64,000 nt of DNA from Trematomus loennbergii (taxonomy: Eukaryota > Chordata > Actinopteri > Perciformes > Nototheniidae): NCBI GenBank assembly GCA_012861695.1, contig JAAOOA010000066.1, positions 2,988,919 through 3,052,918 on the forward strand, given 5' to 3'. The notes under the pieces are model-generated. The model had not been told where the DNA came from, did no database searches, and saw only the letters and a program-made list of their open reading frames with translations. Numbering within the stretch: position 1 is the stretch's first letter; each line of letters begins with the position of its first letter. The position numbers and the translations under genes were made by a program. Positions 11,740 through 24,728 of this stretch are shown here, piece after piece.

Positions 11740-11835
11740 TACCTTTCACATGTTTGATCTAATCCAAGTATCACGCATTGTGGAATGCCATAAGCCCTCT
11801 GGTTCAGCCCTGTTTCTTTGTGGGGACGTAGCTAA
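11740..11835. mobile_element. Degraded fragment related to the element at 59857-60337
   Basis: The segment with GCATTGTGGAATGCCATAAG and CCCTCTGGTTCAGCCCTGTT matches, with substitutions, the segment around 59960-60000. No ends are recognisable. Confidence 0.5.
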
Positions 11836-12541
11836 AGAGACAGATTTCCGAGGAGGTGATGGAGACCAAAACAGAGCTAAAAAGAAGTGTGAATATTGGA
11901 CATATTAAGAAAGCGAGAACCTTCTTTTTTTTTGCGTCTTCTTTTTTAAATTAATGTTGGAATGTCAATAATAAATGTTGATGTTTTTAGAGCTAACAAC
12001 CGAGCGAATACATCTCTCCACATGAGTCATACCAAACTGCTACCCACAGCTGAGATGGAAAAGACACTTCCTTTGAAATCGTTTGTAACCATAGATACAT
12101 GCAGACCTGCTGGTGGAGAACACAGGAAGAGAAAACATTTCAAACACAACGTGGCAGAGGAATCAGAGAGAAGCACAGGTTAGGCTGAGAAAAGGGAGAG
12201 CCAATCAGAGAGGGGCGAGTCAATCATGTGACCAGGCTTACCTTTTAGCTATAGGCAAGTGAGACAAAACGATCTAAAGGAGGGGGGGAACAAAAGGAAA
12301 GAAAAACACAAAATAAAATAGAAAAAAAATAGGAAGAAAAATGAAAAAAAAAATAATAACAGAAAGAGAGAAAAATGTTTGATCACTGTGCTGTTAAGGG
12401 AGGGGCACCTGTAAGTTAATATAGGGAGATTTATAGATAGAGATAGATATATATAGAGAGAGATATGAGTCGGGGAGCACAGGATTATTATGCCGTCTTT
12501 AAATGATCATTTCAATGATTAACTTAGTCATTATGCACCTA

Positions 12542-12923
12542 TTAAAGGTAGGGTAGGTAAGAATGGAGAAACCAGTGCGCTAAAATTTGAAACTACGCAG
12601 CCGAAAAAAATCTTCCCCTTCCTTCAGACTTCCTTACAGAGCCCCTCATCCAACACACACCAACGCGCACATGACCAATGAGGGCACGAGATAAGTTTGT
12701 GCACAGATGGAAGGCTGACAGGCAGGTAGGCCATCCAGTTATTTTAGCGGGCCGGCTAAAATGATTGGTCGTGCTTTTTACAGTACTACGGCTTCCACAG
12801 ATGATATTTTTATGTATTTATTGTCAAAGCATTTAATATATTCATTGCTATCGGGATGTTAAGAGCATTCCATGGAATATAACAAAAAGTGTTTCTGAAG
12901 TGAATTACCTACCCCACCTTTAA
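12542..12923 (+). mobile_element. TTAA-bounded MITE, copy 1
   Basis: Begins TTAA-AGGTAGGGTAGGTAA and ends TTACCTACCCCACCT-TTAA, so inverted ends of about 15 bp are flanked by TTAA on each side. It is 382 bp long and shares most of its interior with 25094-25475 (inverted) and 63253-63643 (same orientation). TTAA duplication is typical of the piggyBac superfamily, but no transposase is present to confirm this. Confidence 0.9.
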
Positions 12924-13430
12924 GACAAGAAATCAGGCAAAAACATCCTGTTATCTGACTGGCATATTGATCCTGTGTTCTGAGATGACATTTGGGGCTG
13001 AGAAACACACTGACAACCCACTAAAGTGTGGGATTTTACTACCACACAATACAATCATCATTTTAGGTTGTGTTTATGGTTATTCAGCCTCAAAGCAGGT
13101 TGTTATTGTACTATTCATATTTGTCAGATCACGGGCAGTTGGACAATAAAAACAACAGGGATTAGATATATACATATTCTGTTTGACCAGAATAGAGAGT
13201 AAAGCATTATGTCCTCATGTTCCTTTATGCTTCATGAACCTCCTTAGCTGCAGAATTAACTTTATTGTAAATTACCGCCACGTTAAATAATTGTATTATG
13301 TGCGAGTCAAAGGGAAAGCACACTATTTTTAATACGACTGACCGGACACGTTACAGACAAAAATGATCAGTCTGTGTCTAATAAAGTTAACAGGATACAT
13401 ATGAGAGTCATTCAGCGGAATATAACTCAC

Positions 13431-13437
13431 TGTGTGT

Positions 13438-13478
<41 letters not shown>

Positions 13479-13557
13479 TGTGTGTGTGTGTGTGTGGGTG
13501 TGTGGTGTGTGTGTGTGTTGTGTGTGTGTGTGTGTGTGTGGTGTGTGTGGTGTGTGT
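13431..13557. repeat. Compound (GT)n microsatellite
   Basis: GT array broken by extra G and T steps (TGTGGTGTG, TGTTGTG), about 127 bp, near the firm 3'-most internal ralgapa1 exon. Confidence 0.95.
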
Positions 13558-13779
13558 ACGGAAGCAAATAAAGGACACAATAAATCCAAAACATACGGAT
13601 AAGAAATGACAGTCAGCACAAATTAACACAAGTATTAAGCCTAAATACTTATGTTTAGTTTGACTATACTAATGTCTTCATATTTTTATTTACGTCCTCG
13701 ACAATGAATGTGAAAGCCTAGCCCCAAGGTTTTGATTGACAGGTGATACTGTTTGAGCGGTATAATATTTGTGTTTTAC

Positions 13780-13903
13780 CTGAGTCAGAGGCAGGTGAGT
13801 GCAGGGAGCCGGGCTGTACACTCGAGCTGCGTAATCTTCGAAGGTGGTCGGCTCCTGGTGGTGCTGCACGATGGTCTCCAGGTATCGGGCTCGCTCCTCA
13901 TAG
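13780..13903 (-). CDS. ralgapa1: ralgapa1 exon encoding [12 protein letters not shown]
   Basis: The acceptor CCTCAG precedes CTATGAGGAG and the donor is CAG|GTAAAA. One split base plus 41 codons: [18 protein letters not shown] through a segment ending LPLTQ, in phase 0. It joins perfectly to the exon at 36169 (TT + C = Phe). This region follows the GAP fold near the protein's C-terminus. If the donor is not used, reading continues for 30 codons to a stop at 13690-13692, giving a possible alternative end. Confidence 0.93.
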
Positions 13904-14954
13904 CTGAGGTCAAAGGTCAAGGTCAAGCAACAGAGACAGACGCCAACAAAACATGGAAGGAGCAACAATATCAAATCTGGTAGGAAACAGTTATCAAACC
14001 TCGAAAAAAACATTAAAAAGAATTCCATGGTGTTTTCTGATGGAAGAAAACTTGTTTTTTGGCCATTGTTGAGATAAAATTGACTGGACCTTTTTCTGCA
14101 GATGGATATGACAGCACATAGTCCTTAGTCAGAGTGTCCTCCTTAGCAACAGTCTGCTAGCTTCATTTATCATTAATCAATCTATTCAATAAAAAAATGA
14201 ATACAAAAACATTATATCAAATATTTTTGGAAAGGATTATGGGTTATATATAGATTTTATTTTATAAAGCTGAATCCTTGTTACTATCAAATATAAGCAA
14301 ACGCAATAAAAGTTTGCTGGAGAAACCATAGTGTGTGTTGAAAGGTTACTTGATCTATAAATAAATAAATATCTCAAATAAATTTGAACTAAATCATGAG
14401 CAAAAAATATAAAATAAAATAAGAGATTCGACGATGTAAAATAAAGAACTGAAGAAAAGGTAAACAATGAAAACAAAATAAAGAAATACCATTAATAAGC
14501 GCCTTAATGGCGTTTTCTATGTGAATCTTCGGAGAATGCAAATAAAAATAAAAATGAAAAAAGAGAAAGAAAAAAAAGTCCTCTCAGCATCGAATTCAAA
14601 GAGAGAGGCGCAGGGATTCTGCAGAGTAAATGGAAACCAGGACTTCAACTGTCCATCTATTAGAGATAACCTCATTGATAGAATGACATTTACCCTCTCG
14701 TCCTTAGTCCTACTCATTCATCCAGCCATAATGACAGCCATATGCAGTCTCTCGGACACACACACAAACACACACTCACAACTCAGGGCCATCATCTCCC
14801 AATAACATTACCATTTGCTCCAATAACTGAGGATTTGCAATGAGAGTGTGTGTGTGTTTTATAAGAGTGGTTTGTGAACAGGCACGGTGTGTATGTAAGT
14901 GCATGTGTCCGTGTTTGTGATGGGATTAGGCCAATGAATCTTCAGAATTAAATC

Positions 14955-14956
<2 letters not shown>

Positions 14957-14985
<29 letters not shown>

Positions 14986-14999
14986 GTGTGGGGGGGGGG
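14957..14999. repeat. (GT)n followed by G run
   Basis: GT array with one C interruption, ending in nine or more G. Confidence 0.85.
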
Positions 15000-15305
15000 T
15001 GCGTTGTGAATGGTCGACCCTCTGAAATAGCTCCCATGGGTTTTCTATTGGGTTAGAGAGGCGCTCTATGGGCCTCAGAAGAGAAAGATTCAGGTCTAAT
15101 GGTAACTGATCCAGTTAGAGACAATGATAATAACAACAATATGGCTCCTTTAAAGTGGAGGGACAGACTGCGCTGGCGGAATCAAACAGAAAGGAGGAAG
15201 GGTAGAGGAGAGACTGGGGAATGAGTGGAAAAGAGAGCAAGAAAGTTAAATAAACCTATTATTACTCAAATATGCTATTAAACTTTGTAGCTCTGGTCGA
15301 CTTTT

Positions 15306-15768
15306 TATAAGAAGATAGTGGCCGACCCCTCCCACCCTGGACACAAACTGTTCACCCCCTCCCCTCTGGCAGGAAGCTGTGCTCCATCAGGACCAAAACC
15401 TCTCTCCACCTGAACAGTTTCTTCCCCTCCGCTACCGGTCTCTTAAACAAGGCCCGGCCCCCCCACTGACACTTTACCTCAGCCACAACAGACTCTATAC
15501 GCATTACATTAATGTACACAATGTTCCAATACTGCTTACTGCACATATTTCATATTCTATAATTCACTGCATTCTATTTCGCTGTAAATTACTGCTTTAT
15601 TTTATTGCTATCTATATATTTTTTTACAGTGTTCTTAATATAGTTCGCTATCTGTGTACCTTTTTTATATTTTTTGTTTTATATTTTATGTATGCACCAT
15701 GACATCAAGTCAAATTCCTCGTACGTGTCAACCTACCTGGCAATAAACCCGTTTCTGATTCTGAATAA
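15306..15768 (+). mobile_element. 3' end of an L2-type LINE, 5' truncated
   Basis: The first 150 bp encode a conserved reverse-transcriptase C-terminal tail (GRKLCSIRTKTSLHLNSFFP, then a segment ending in a stop), followed by an AT-rich 3' UTR. It ends CAATAAACCCGTTTCTGATT plus CTGA, the short terminal repeat typical of fish L2/CR1-like LINEs. The 5' part is missing, as is usual for LINE copies. Confidence 0.8.
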
Positions 15769-15844
15769 CTTTCACTGCCAGAAGGGTAGACAAAGGTCCA
15801 AAGTGATGAAATGTTTTATACCAAGTAAACTTAGAGCTTGATGT

Positions 15845-16093
15845 AATTAAACTGTCAGTTTTCTATTTAGCTAGCAAGTGTTAGCTACCTAGCGAACGTA
15901 AGCTATCTAACAGCTATCTGACAAGAGACTGTAGCTATCTATTTAACAAGCTGGCTAGTGAATGTTAGATGTCTATATATCAAACAAGCTAGCAAGCTTG
16001 CGTTAGCTATTTACCTAACATATTAATTCAAGTTGGCTATATAACTAATTAGCTAGCTTATGTTAGCTACCATTCCAACAAGCTATCTATCTA
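15845..16093. repeat. Degenerate AGCTA-rich tandem tract
   Basis: Repeated TAGCTA, GTTAGCTA, CAAGCTAGC and CTATCTA motifs at irregular spacing over about 250 bp, ending at the target site of the next element. Confidence 0.7.
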
Positions 16094-16101
16094 GCTACGG
16101 C

Positions 16102-16900
16102 CAGGGGTTAAATTGGGATTTGATATGTGGGGGGGCTCTGTTTGAAGGTGCGGGGGGGGGGTTAGGGTTAGGGTGTCTGATTATTTGACCTTAAGGGCTA
16201 TACTGTATATGAGGCCCTAAAGTATCTGCTCCATTATCTGTATCAAATGCCCACATTGATGCCACCAAATGACACAATAAAAATAGAGAGTACTACAAAT
16301 AAATAAATTACATCTTAAATTATTAACATATTTTTTACAAATATCCAACCTTCAAATTTATATTTTATATCAACATTGCTCTGCACACTTGCTAAAGAAC
16401 ATTTGTGTGGTAATCTCAGTTCATTTGTAGGGCTGCACGAGTATGGCCAAAAGTATGTGAGTCAATCTCACTGTAAACTATTTAATTATGACCGATCATA
16501 ACTCAGCTTTATGCACACACACATACATTTAGCATGGTTTAGGAAACGGGCTCCGTGTTACAGGACCGGTCGGGTCGTTTGGCGGCACCAACTTTCCTTC
16601 TACACACACACACACACTGCTGCAGACTCTCTGCAAGGAGGAGCCGCGGGAGTCCTGATCGGAGCAGAGACACACGTTCACTAAGCCGAAAAACTATATC
16701 CGGTCACAGAGATCTGCTATTTTAAAGTAAAGTCAACACATATCGACCCTAAATATAGTCTATATTAAAAAAAAAGTTTGAACATATATATATATCGTTT
16801 TTTGTAAACATATGACAAATGTGCGAGGGTGATGACGTCAGAGCATCGTCCTATGGGCTGGGGCTGAGCCCCGGACAGCCCCGGCCCAATTTAACCCCTG
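16102..16900. mobile_element. hAT-type nonautonomous element with intact 8-bp target duplication
   Basis: Perfect 16-bp inverted ends, CAGGGGTTAAATTGGG at 16102-16117 and its inverse at 16885-16900, are flanked by an exact 8-bp direct repeat GCTACGGC (16094-16101 and 16901-16908). The 8-bp duplication and CAGGG end point to the hAT superfamily. There is no transposase frame in the 799 bp. A fragment starting TAGGGCTGCACGAG near 16429 suggests a second hAT piece nested inside. Confidence 0.93.
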
Positions 16901-18064
16901 GCTACGGCCATATTGCTGGCTCTCATAATAAAAATTTGAATTCATATTTTATATCCTATGAATACATTTGCAGTGCGGACCTGTGTCTACCATTCTGGCG
17001 TGAGAGTAATTATAAAAACATTGTTGAGTGCATTTTTTTGCTGACCGGCTGCTCTCATACAGTTAGCAACTTCTCACAATCCATACATTGCCGTAATTCC
17101 ATATCACATCTTTAGTCTCGAAATGGTTAGTTTCTCGCATTAAAAGTGTAATTACTTAAGTACATTTAATTCAAAAGCTTGTGAGCAGTTTCTTTGACAT
17201 GTATAGGTTGATAAAGCTGGCGACGCTAGGAAATGTAAGCGGAAGTACCAACACAAAATAAGATAATGTGGAACCACCCTTTGCAGCGTCACTTTAAATG
17301 TTGGGGTCACAGTCATTTTGGGAAGGCATTACCTCCTTTTCTTTCATGAAGGAGAGTCCTTTGTATCCTTCAAAAGATTTAAGCTGCTTTCCATCATCTT
17401 TTATCATGGCTGCTTTAAGGTATTTCCGGGTCATTTCACTCCGTTAGAATCTTTCCTAAGCAAACAATACTATTCGAACGCAACACTTGTTTCAAAAGGT
17501 CTTACTAAAGTCAAACTGAGAAGGGAAGGGAGGGAGCAGCAGAGGGAGAGAGGGAGGCTAGAAGTGCAAGACAGTGAGAAGCTGAGGGAGGAACTTGTAA
17601 AAAGACAGGAGAGGGAAGTGGAAGGGTAAAGCGGAAGAAGGGTGAGAATCCTAGAGCAGGTCATAGTGGAGGTGAAGGGGAGGACAGCGGGTGAGACAGG
17701 GAGAGGAGGATGTTTAAGTAGCAACATGATGCAGTGTGTGTGTGTGTGTTACCCGGAGAGAGCGGAGAAAAGAGCAGCAGTCACACACACAGCGCAGAGC
17801 CTCTGTGTGATCTCGCCGTTTGCCTTTTCCTGCCCCCCCCCTCCTCTGCATCACACTTCCCTCTGAGGTGAAATGTCTGTCTGTGCAATTAGGACAGATA
17901 ACTTGTATGTATTACCGAAAACACACAATGATCTCTATATCCTGTTTACAGAGTGTCTGGCTGAATGAAGAAGCAGCTAGGGAAACAGCCCCTGAAGGGT
18001 TTATAATAAATGCACTGCCTTAATATTAGCAAATATGGAAGTACATTTTTTTATACTTGTAACA

Positions 18065-18530
18065 TATTTTAGTACAACGTGCACATTTTTTATTTAACTT
18101 CTTATGTTTATATAAATATTATATTATATGATTTTAAAGAAAATTGTTCTGATGTTTATATAAATATCTTTTTTATTTATCTTTATTGCACATTTTTACA
18201 TTACGTTTATATTATAAATATAACAGTAAAATGTTTTTGGAAATATTTATATATATATTTCAAAAAACATTTTACTTATATAAATATCCTTATCTATTTA
18301 TCTTTTTGTTGCAATTTTTTATTTCATGTTTATATAAACATTAGATTTTTCTATAGAACATTTTACTTATGTTTTTATTTATATTTTTATTGCACATTTA
18401 AACATTGAATACAACTTTTTTTTTACAGAAAATGTAATTGTTTTTATAAAGATATCCTTTTTTATTTATCTTTTTATTGCACATTTTTACTTTAACTTCT
18501 TACATTTATACATATTTGTATTTAATGACT
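18065..18530. repeat. Diverged AT-rich tandem block
   Basis: The string TTTATATAAATAT / TTTATTTATCTTT / TTGCACATTTTTA recurs about four times at roughly 100-150 bp steps, with heavy divergence. The weak open frames across it are Phe/Tyr/Ile-rich and not credible. Confidence 0.55.
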
Positions 18531-18978
18531 TATTCCTTTAATAAGAAACCCACTATTCCCCAGGATAGATCAAGTATTCTGATTCTAAAAGTCCAGTGTT
18601 GCGTCATTTCTGAGAAGGTGAAAGGGTTACAGGACTCCAGCTGGACAGAGCACAGAGGCAGGGCGGACTGAAGGAAAGGACAAGGAGGAGACGGAGAAAT
18701 AAGTACACAGGCATGGCACCACCGCTGAGATAACTGATGGGAACATCACTTTACTTTCCTTCACTCTGTGTTCGTATGCCTTCTTTATCTCCCCCTCTCC
18801 CTCTTTCTTCCTCTCAGCGTGGGGTCTCTGCCTGTGGCCTGATGGCACTGTGTCACAAACACCAGCTAGCCACCAGGGGGCTGGCTGATACGATACGTCA
18901 CCTTTTAGTTTGGCCCAATATTCTGAATAGTCACGTAAAGAATATTCTGTTTGGATATTTTGTTTATCCAAAGAGATA

Positions 18979-20409
18979 CAGGGTTCTTACACCTTTTCCA
19001 AAGTCAAATTCAAGCACTTTTCAAGCATTTTCAAGGTGCATTTTCAAGCTTTTCAAGCATCTTACAGCTGTTGTAAATTACATATTTATATACACATACT
19101 TATACTCAAATGATTATTTCCCTACCTCACATTAAATCAGATGTTCTTTATGCTATAAACAACCAAATGTGTGTTTCATAATAGCATTCTACATGAGGAT
19201 GAACAATTTAAATTTTTAGAAAAGAAAACTAAGTTTAATATTTCAAAATGAGTGACCCATCTGTACGTAGACTGGGCATCCCATATAACCTGGCTGAGCC
19301 AATATAAAACAATCAGCCAAATAACTTTTCAATACATTATTGATTACTATTTTTGAGGTACTTTTAGGTTGGCAGTAAACACAAGTCAGAGGTAAATGGT
19401 GTACTTTTACTCCACTACATGTATTTAATACCTTTAGTTACTTTACAGATGTGGATGAATGATGTGAAATATAATCAAGTGTTAAATCAGACTTTAGTTC
19501 CACCTGGAGTAAATTCACAAGCTACCCTGCAGTATACAAAGTCATTCAAACTAGCTGCACCTTTACCAGCTTTGAGAACACTTTAATGATCAATCATTAT
19601 AAAACATATCATATACAATTATTAGGGATGCTCCGATCGCCAATTTTGGGGCCGATCGCCGGAATCAGCTTGTTCCAGAGGTAGATAAAATAGCTAAGTG
19701 TGTTAGGTCTAACTCTTAATGTGTGTTCTGCTCCGCTCACCGGTCCGTCACAGCGGGTGGAGCTGCAGGATTTCTGCTTCACACACACGTTGCATACCGC
19801 TATTTTATTGTCATTTTCGGACACTTAAAATACTGCCAGACTAGTGAAGCCATTTTGGCGAGCTTGTTTTGCCGCGCACAGAGAAAAGTGTCATGTATTT
19901 TACATGCAACGATAGCCTAATCTAAAATGCTCTACTATGGCGTACCTTTCGTGTGGTGTGTGGCTCGTCAGCGCAGACTCTCGCATCGTTATTGTTGCAC
20001 ACTTTGCAGGAGGCTACTCTTGGGCTTCGCTTGACCCTCGTCTTAGCCATGGCTTGTATTTGTCTTCTGCTAGCCAACGCTCGTTGAAACGGCAACCTCC
20101 TGGCATACTGTCATCTATCACTCTCATCAGAATGCCCAGGTCACACACGTAACAAAAACACTTGCCGGTCACGCGCATTGCGCGGGAAGGCCGGAGCGGA
20201 GCTGTTTTATGTAAAAGCGAAGCAATTAAGCGCGCTCCGACTTCTTTATTTTCTTTTAATCTAAAAAGCGAAGTAAAGCATTTACAATTTCAAGCACTTT
20301 ATCCCAAATTCAAGCACCATTCCCAAAATTCAAGCACTTTTCAAACCTTGAAAACACCTCGTACAATTTCAAGCATTTTCAAGGATTTCCAGCACCCGTA
20401 CGCACCCTG
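18979..20409. mobile_element. Probable hAT-type element, composite
   Basis: Starts CAGGGTTCTTACACC and ends GTACGCACCCTG, matching inverted termini. Both ends carry clusters of TTCAAGCA / TTTTCAAGC motifs. No 8-bp target duplication is visible. The middle includes other repeat pieces: 19380-19600 matches 43400-43640 inverted, and a hAT-like end TTAGGGATGCTCCGATCGCC lies at about 19622. Confidence 0.6.
19380..19600 (+). repeat. Dispersed repeat, matches 43400-43640 inverted
   Basis: Shares long stretches such as ACATGTATTTAATACCTTTA, CCACCTGGAGTAAATTCACA and CAAACTAGCTGCACCTTTAC with the reverse complement of the region at 43400-43640. The family is AGTA-rich and common in fish; its class is uncertain. 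Confidence 0.8.
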
Positions 20410-20489
20410 GATTTACCTACACTTTAATATTGAGCCTAGAATGGCCTAGAGGAGCCATTTGGGGTTATTTATCTAGCCCACTTTAGACA

Positions 20490-20568
20490 TGTTGATTGCA
20501 GGGGCTGGGGATCGAACCACCCAATCACTGAATGGTAGACGCCCATTTCCCCCTGAGCCACAGTCGCC
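20490..20568 (-). mobile_element. tRNA-like SINE head
   Basis: On the minus strand it reads GGCGACTGTGGCTCAGGGGG, an A-box-like TGGCTCAGGGG, then about 35 bp later the B-box-like GGTTCGATCC. It has no cloverleaf acceptor stem that I can pair, so it is a SINE or tRNA-derived fragment rather than a tRNA gene. Confidence 0.6.
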
Positions 20569-21185
20569 TGATATTCCGAATCGGGTCTTAGTGCGAAAGC
20601 AGCTTTTTCCAATTCAAGTCATGGTGATTTTATACGGGTTCTTAGGAGCATTCTTTAAAGTCATCTTCAGGTAACGCAAGTGATCACGCTTTCCCCTTTA
20701 CGCCACAATCTAATCAAAGTGAGCTAGCTGAGAGACAAAGATGCTTGTCCACAACAACAAGCGTATTATTTTCGGAAAGAGACAAGCACCTACCTTCAGA
20801 CACAATGGAAGCAGGGAACATTTAAGTTATTTGAGGACGTACGCCATATGGGAATTTTCCGTTAATCGGAGGAGCATTCGTTTTCATTAGCTATGTTACC
20901 AGCTTTATTTTTTTTCAATATAGGTGCCAGAAACACAATATAATGCGGATTTAAACGTAATATTGTAGAATTGTTAGCTGGTTAGCTCAGAGAGCAAGTT
21001 TTTTTCGACCCACGAAAACACGTTTACTTTTAGGTTGTGTGACATTTTCTTCATTTGAATACTTGAAACATGTTCCCAGATTGAATCCTGCTCTGTTAGG
21101 CATTTTGTGGTCCGTATCTGAATAAAATGATGAGCATCAAAACGTAGAAACCAACGAGAGATCAGAGCAAATAGACTTTCACACG

Positions 21186-21262
21186 TCCGTCCGTCCGTCC
21201 GTCCGTCTGTCTGTCTGTCCCTTCCGTCCGTCCCTCCCTCTCTCCCTCCGTCCCTCCCTCCA
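21186..21262. repeat. (TCCG/TCTG/TCCC)n tetranucleotide repeat
   Basis: CCGT units give way to CTGT and then CCCT units over about 75 bp. Confidence 0.9.
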
Positions 21263-21669
21263 TCCAAATGGCAGCCGTGGCTATGAAATCTACTGTAATT
21301 GAATTTCAGACTGCTCCTCTTATTAAGTCATTAGCAGAAAAGATATCTCTCTTTTGGAGAGAAAAAGAAAAGAGGGGAAATTATAAGGGGGAGAAAGCGG
21401 AGAAGAGAGAGACAGAGCAGGGGGGGCGGATAAAAAGGCTCTTTTGTATCAAGTCACAAACTCATTCTTGTGTGTGGCTGAAAAGAGAGGAGAGAGTGAA
21501 GTGTTTGTCCCTACTCTGTCTCCCTCTCTCTCTCTATTGTATTCCCTTTTCTCTCCCTCTCTCCCCCACAGCGCCGGTCATTGTGGCGGAGCTTCGACTC
21601 CCGCCATCACTGGAGACTGAGGAGGAGGGGGGAGGAGAAAGAGCGCATTAGGAGCTGGGACCACCGCTG

Positions 21670-21671
<2 letters not shown>

Positions 21672-21752
<81 letters not shown>
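21672..21752. repeat. (GT)n microsatellite
   Basis: Uninterrupted GT array of about 81 bp. Confidence 0.97.
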
Positions 21753-21754
<2 letters not shown>

Positions 21755-22744
21755 CTGATGTAAATATGCTGCTTTTCTTATGAATGTAAAGGGCCTAATA
21801 AGAGCTTTAAACCCCACTCAATTTAATCAATAAGCTATTCATTTAATGGTTCTTCACATTTTCACCCCGCGTGATAGAATGACAATATATGGTGTTTGCA
21901 TTACAGTTTGTTAAAGGAAGAAAATACATTTGATTAAAGTAGAAATGTACATTTCCAGACTCTTTCCAGAAATGGTCACCTGGTTAAATTTTGTTTATAA
22001 AGATATTTTATAAATGTATTTTGAAATAGTTTGTGGGTGAATTCCTTCCTGTTCCCAAGTAGGTTACCCATCCAGTTTGTAAACCAACGAGGGTTAAAGA
22101 GTCATTCTGTTCGTCCCAATTGGGAATAAGAGACATAACTTCTACTAAAAGATGTTATTATTCAAATGAAAAGAACTTGTAAACCGTGTCTGAGAAAAAG
22201 GTTTGGGCAAAATGTCCCCCAAATTCAAGCTATTTGCCCCATAAAACACAATAAAGGGAAGAATAATTATTGCGTGAAAGTTCTTTACATTTTCAAACAT
22301 TGAGGGCAAAAATTGTCCGGTGAAAACATATATTATTTCCTACCCTGAAGGTAAAACACAGTATTGTTTTACTACGTATGGCTGTGATCAAATGTTCTTG
22401 GGTATCAAATACTGAAACCCAAATTAATCAACGGTACGTCAGTGCGTGTTAGTGCTTATCGCTACTGATAAACACATGTGGGCAAATTCTAATTCAAAGG
22501 CGTAAAAGTGCTGTGTCACAATTACTGGACAAAATCTATAGAAATGCATATTACTGTGATTTAGGGCAAGTCAAGTAAAACAGGATTTAAAAACTAAATC
22601 AAACGATGGAATGTCCCTGTAAAGAGACTGCACATTTTTAGATAATGATAGAAAACAGAGAAAGAATTAGAGGATCATTGGTTGCAGCTCCAGCTACAAC
22701 GTTGTCTATGTGTTTTTTGAAGGTTAACAAAGCAACATGTATAT

Positions 22745-22850
22745 TTATTACATGGCTAAGTTGAATTCATTATTCTGATTGGTCAATTTCAATTTTCAGT
22801 CCAACACTTTTTGCTAGCAGACCGTTGCTAAGGATAACAGCCCGTAGCCA
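22745..22850 (+). repeat. Single-copy relative of the 20-bp minisatellite
   Basis: Contains CTGATTGGTCAATTT followed by GCTAGCAGACCGTTGCTAAG and GATAACAGCC. The same order (GATTGGTCAATTT then GCAGnCCGTTGCTAAGGATAG) begins the array at 59440-59500, where the last motif is amplified. Confidence 0.7.
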
Positions 22851-23560
22851 AGGAGGATGCTCTGATCAAGGGACAATATTATGTGCAGTCATATCAATCC
22901 GCAGAATGAAGTCCGGGCAAAACTGACCCCAGTCAAGAAACGAAAAGAGAAGACGGGAAGGAAAGAGGTCAAAAGGCCGAGCGCTGGACGTCAGCAAAAT
23001 CAACAGAAGAAGATGGAAGTGAACAGTAACAGGAACACGGTATGGGCTCTGTCAATGTCTAAACAATGGTTTGATGGAAAAGGAAAGTGAACAGACTTGG
23101 ACAGTTACAGAAAACCTCCATCAGTGCTGACATCATTTGAAGTTACACTGCTGTCGCTGCAGTTCCAGCCGTTGGTACACAGTGGAACCGACTTATTTCA
23201 ATGTTTAAACCAATTACCATTTTAAGCCAATATTGTGAGTTAAGTATTTCGTTGATTTAGTATGCAGACGTGTAATAAGCTGGATGGTGTGCAGCTAGCC
23301 GGTCCTCGATTAGAAAAGAACACTGACAGGGTGAGCAGGATCTCGACTCGTACGTATAACTTATATATGATCTATTTTCTGCATTTCAAGACACCTATCC
23401 TCAGACACACACACAATATCTCACTTTGCATCTCACACACCCTATCTGTCCTCTCCACCCCAGGCATTGGAACAGACAACAGAGAGAAGGACATCAGAGG
23501 GATAATACAATTGGAAAAGCTTTACAGCGTGTAATGATAAACCTGTGCGTGTCTGACAAT

Positions 23561-23562
<2 letters not shown>

Positions 23563-23616
<54 letters not shown>
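23563..23616. repeat. (GT)n microsatellite
   Basis: Uninterrupted GT array of about 54 bp. Confidence 0.95.
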
Positions 23617-23618
<2 letters not shown>

Positions 23619-24687
23619 ATGCCCAAAGGACAAAAGCTAATGGGTTTATATCTTTCTGCGATAGCAATGATATGGAGGCTTTGTGATTTCATTACGAGTG
23701 TGTGTGTGTCCACGTACGCCAAAGATGGGGGCAGAGATAGGTAGGTCTAATGCACTACTTATTGTCAGGGGCCGAACATACACACACACACACACACAAA
23801 TCTAGTTTACCCCTACTCATCTGCTCTTAAACCCATTGCAGAGAAACACATGGAGAAAACAGACGTGATACATTAATTGGCTCCTTGACACTCCATTATT
23901 TCACCCTTTGACGTGTGTGTTTGAGAAAGAATACACACACACCCCACTGGGAGCCCTAAAGCTGCCAGCGCAATTACAAGCTTTATTTAACGCACACACA
24001 CAGCAAAGTGCACAAACACAGCAGGGTGCCAGTGAGCGTCACACAGGACCTGATAATAATTCTCAGATTAAGGAGACGGATCTTGGTCCCTATCTGCAGG
24101 CTCAATATTCATATCACACACACACACACACACAACAGCAGGAAGGAGAAAAAGAAGGAAGAAGAGCAAGAGGGGCTCGTACTATTGGTTGGACGAAACA
24201 AGTAATATACATTAGACGACATCATAAAAAAAAATATATTAATTGCATTAGCCCCAATAAGAAACACATAATAGTATATAGGTAATTCAATGCAACTCGT
24301 GATCAATAATGTGGATAAAAGGTTTTTTTTGGTCATACCCTGTTGGAGTAGCTTTTGGTTAAGTTATAAAGAGTTTGATCAATCATCAAATACCTATTTA
24401 CATCCCAGAGTGTGCACTATATACTCCACTTCCTGTCTTTTCAGGGCCAAATTGAAGCTGTCAGTGTCGTTCTGTACTCTCATGGACATCCCACCTGAAT
24501 CTTAAACACCTCGTCACATCAAAATACTTACATTCACACCCCCCGCCTCAAACTGCATTCACACACGCGCGCTGCAGCTTAGCTTGTTTACCAGTCAGAG
24601 GGGGGTCTGCTCCAACAAGGCGTCATCAAGCCACTGATGGCTCCAACTCATGTGTCCGCACAGCTCTCGGTGACAAGCCGCGTACGT

Positions 24688-24688
<1 letters not shown>

Positions 24689-24726
<38 letters not shown>
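24689..24726. repeat. (AC)n microsatellite
   Basis: AC array of about 38 bp. Confidence 0.95.

Positions 24727-24728
<2 letters not shown>

Noticed and set aside
11835..11900. Possible ralgapa1 exon with acceptor CTTCTTTTTAG on the minus strand
   Set aside because: In the required phase it hits a stop after 14 codons, no good donor follows, and the adjacent DNA matches a dispersed repeat.
16155..16172. Telomere-like GTTAGGGTTAGGGT
   Set aside because: Only two units, inside a G-rich part of a hAT element; no interstitial telomere array.
20490..20568. tRNA gene
   Set aside because: A- and B-box-like motifs are present but no acceptor or anticodon stem pairs; fits a SINE.
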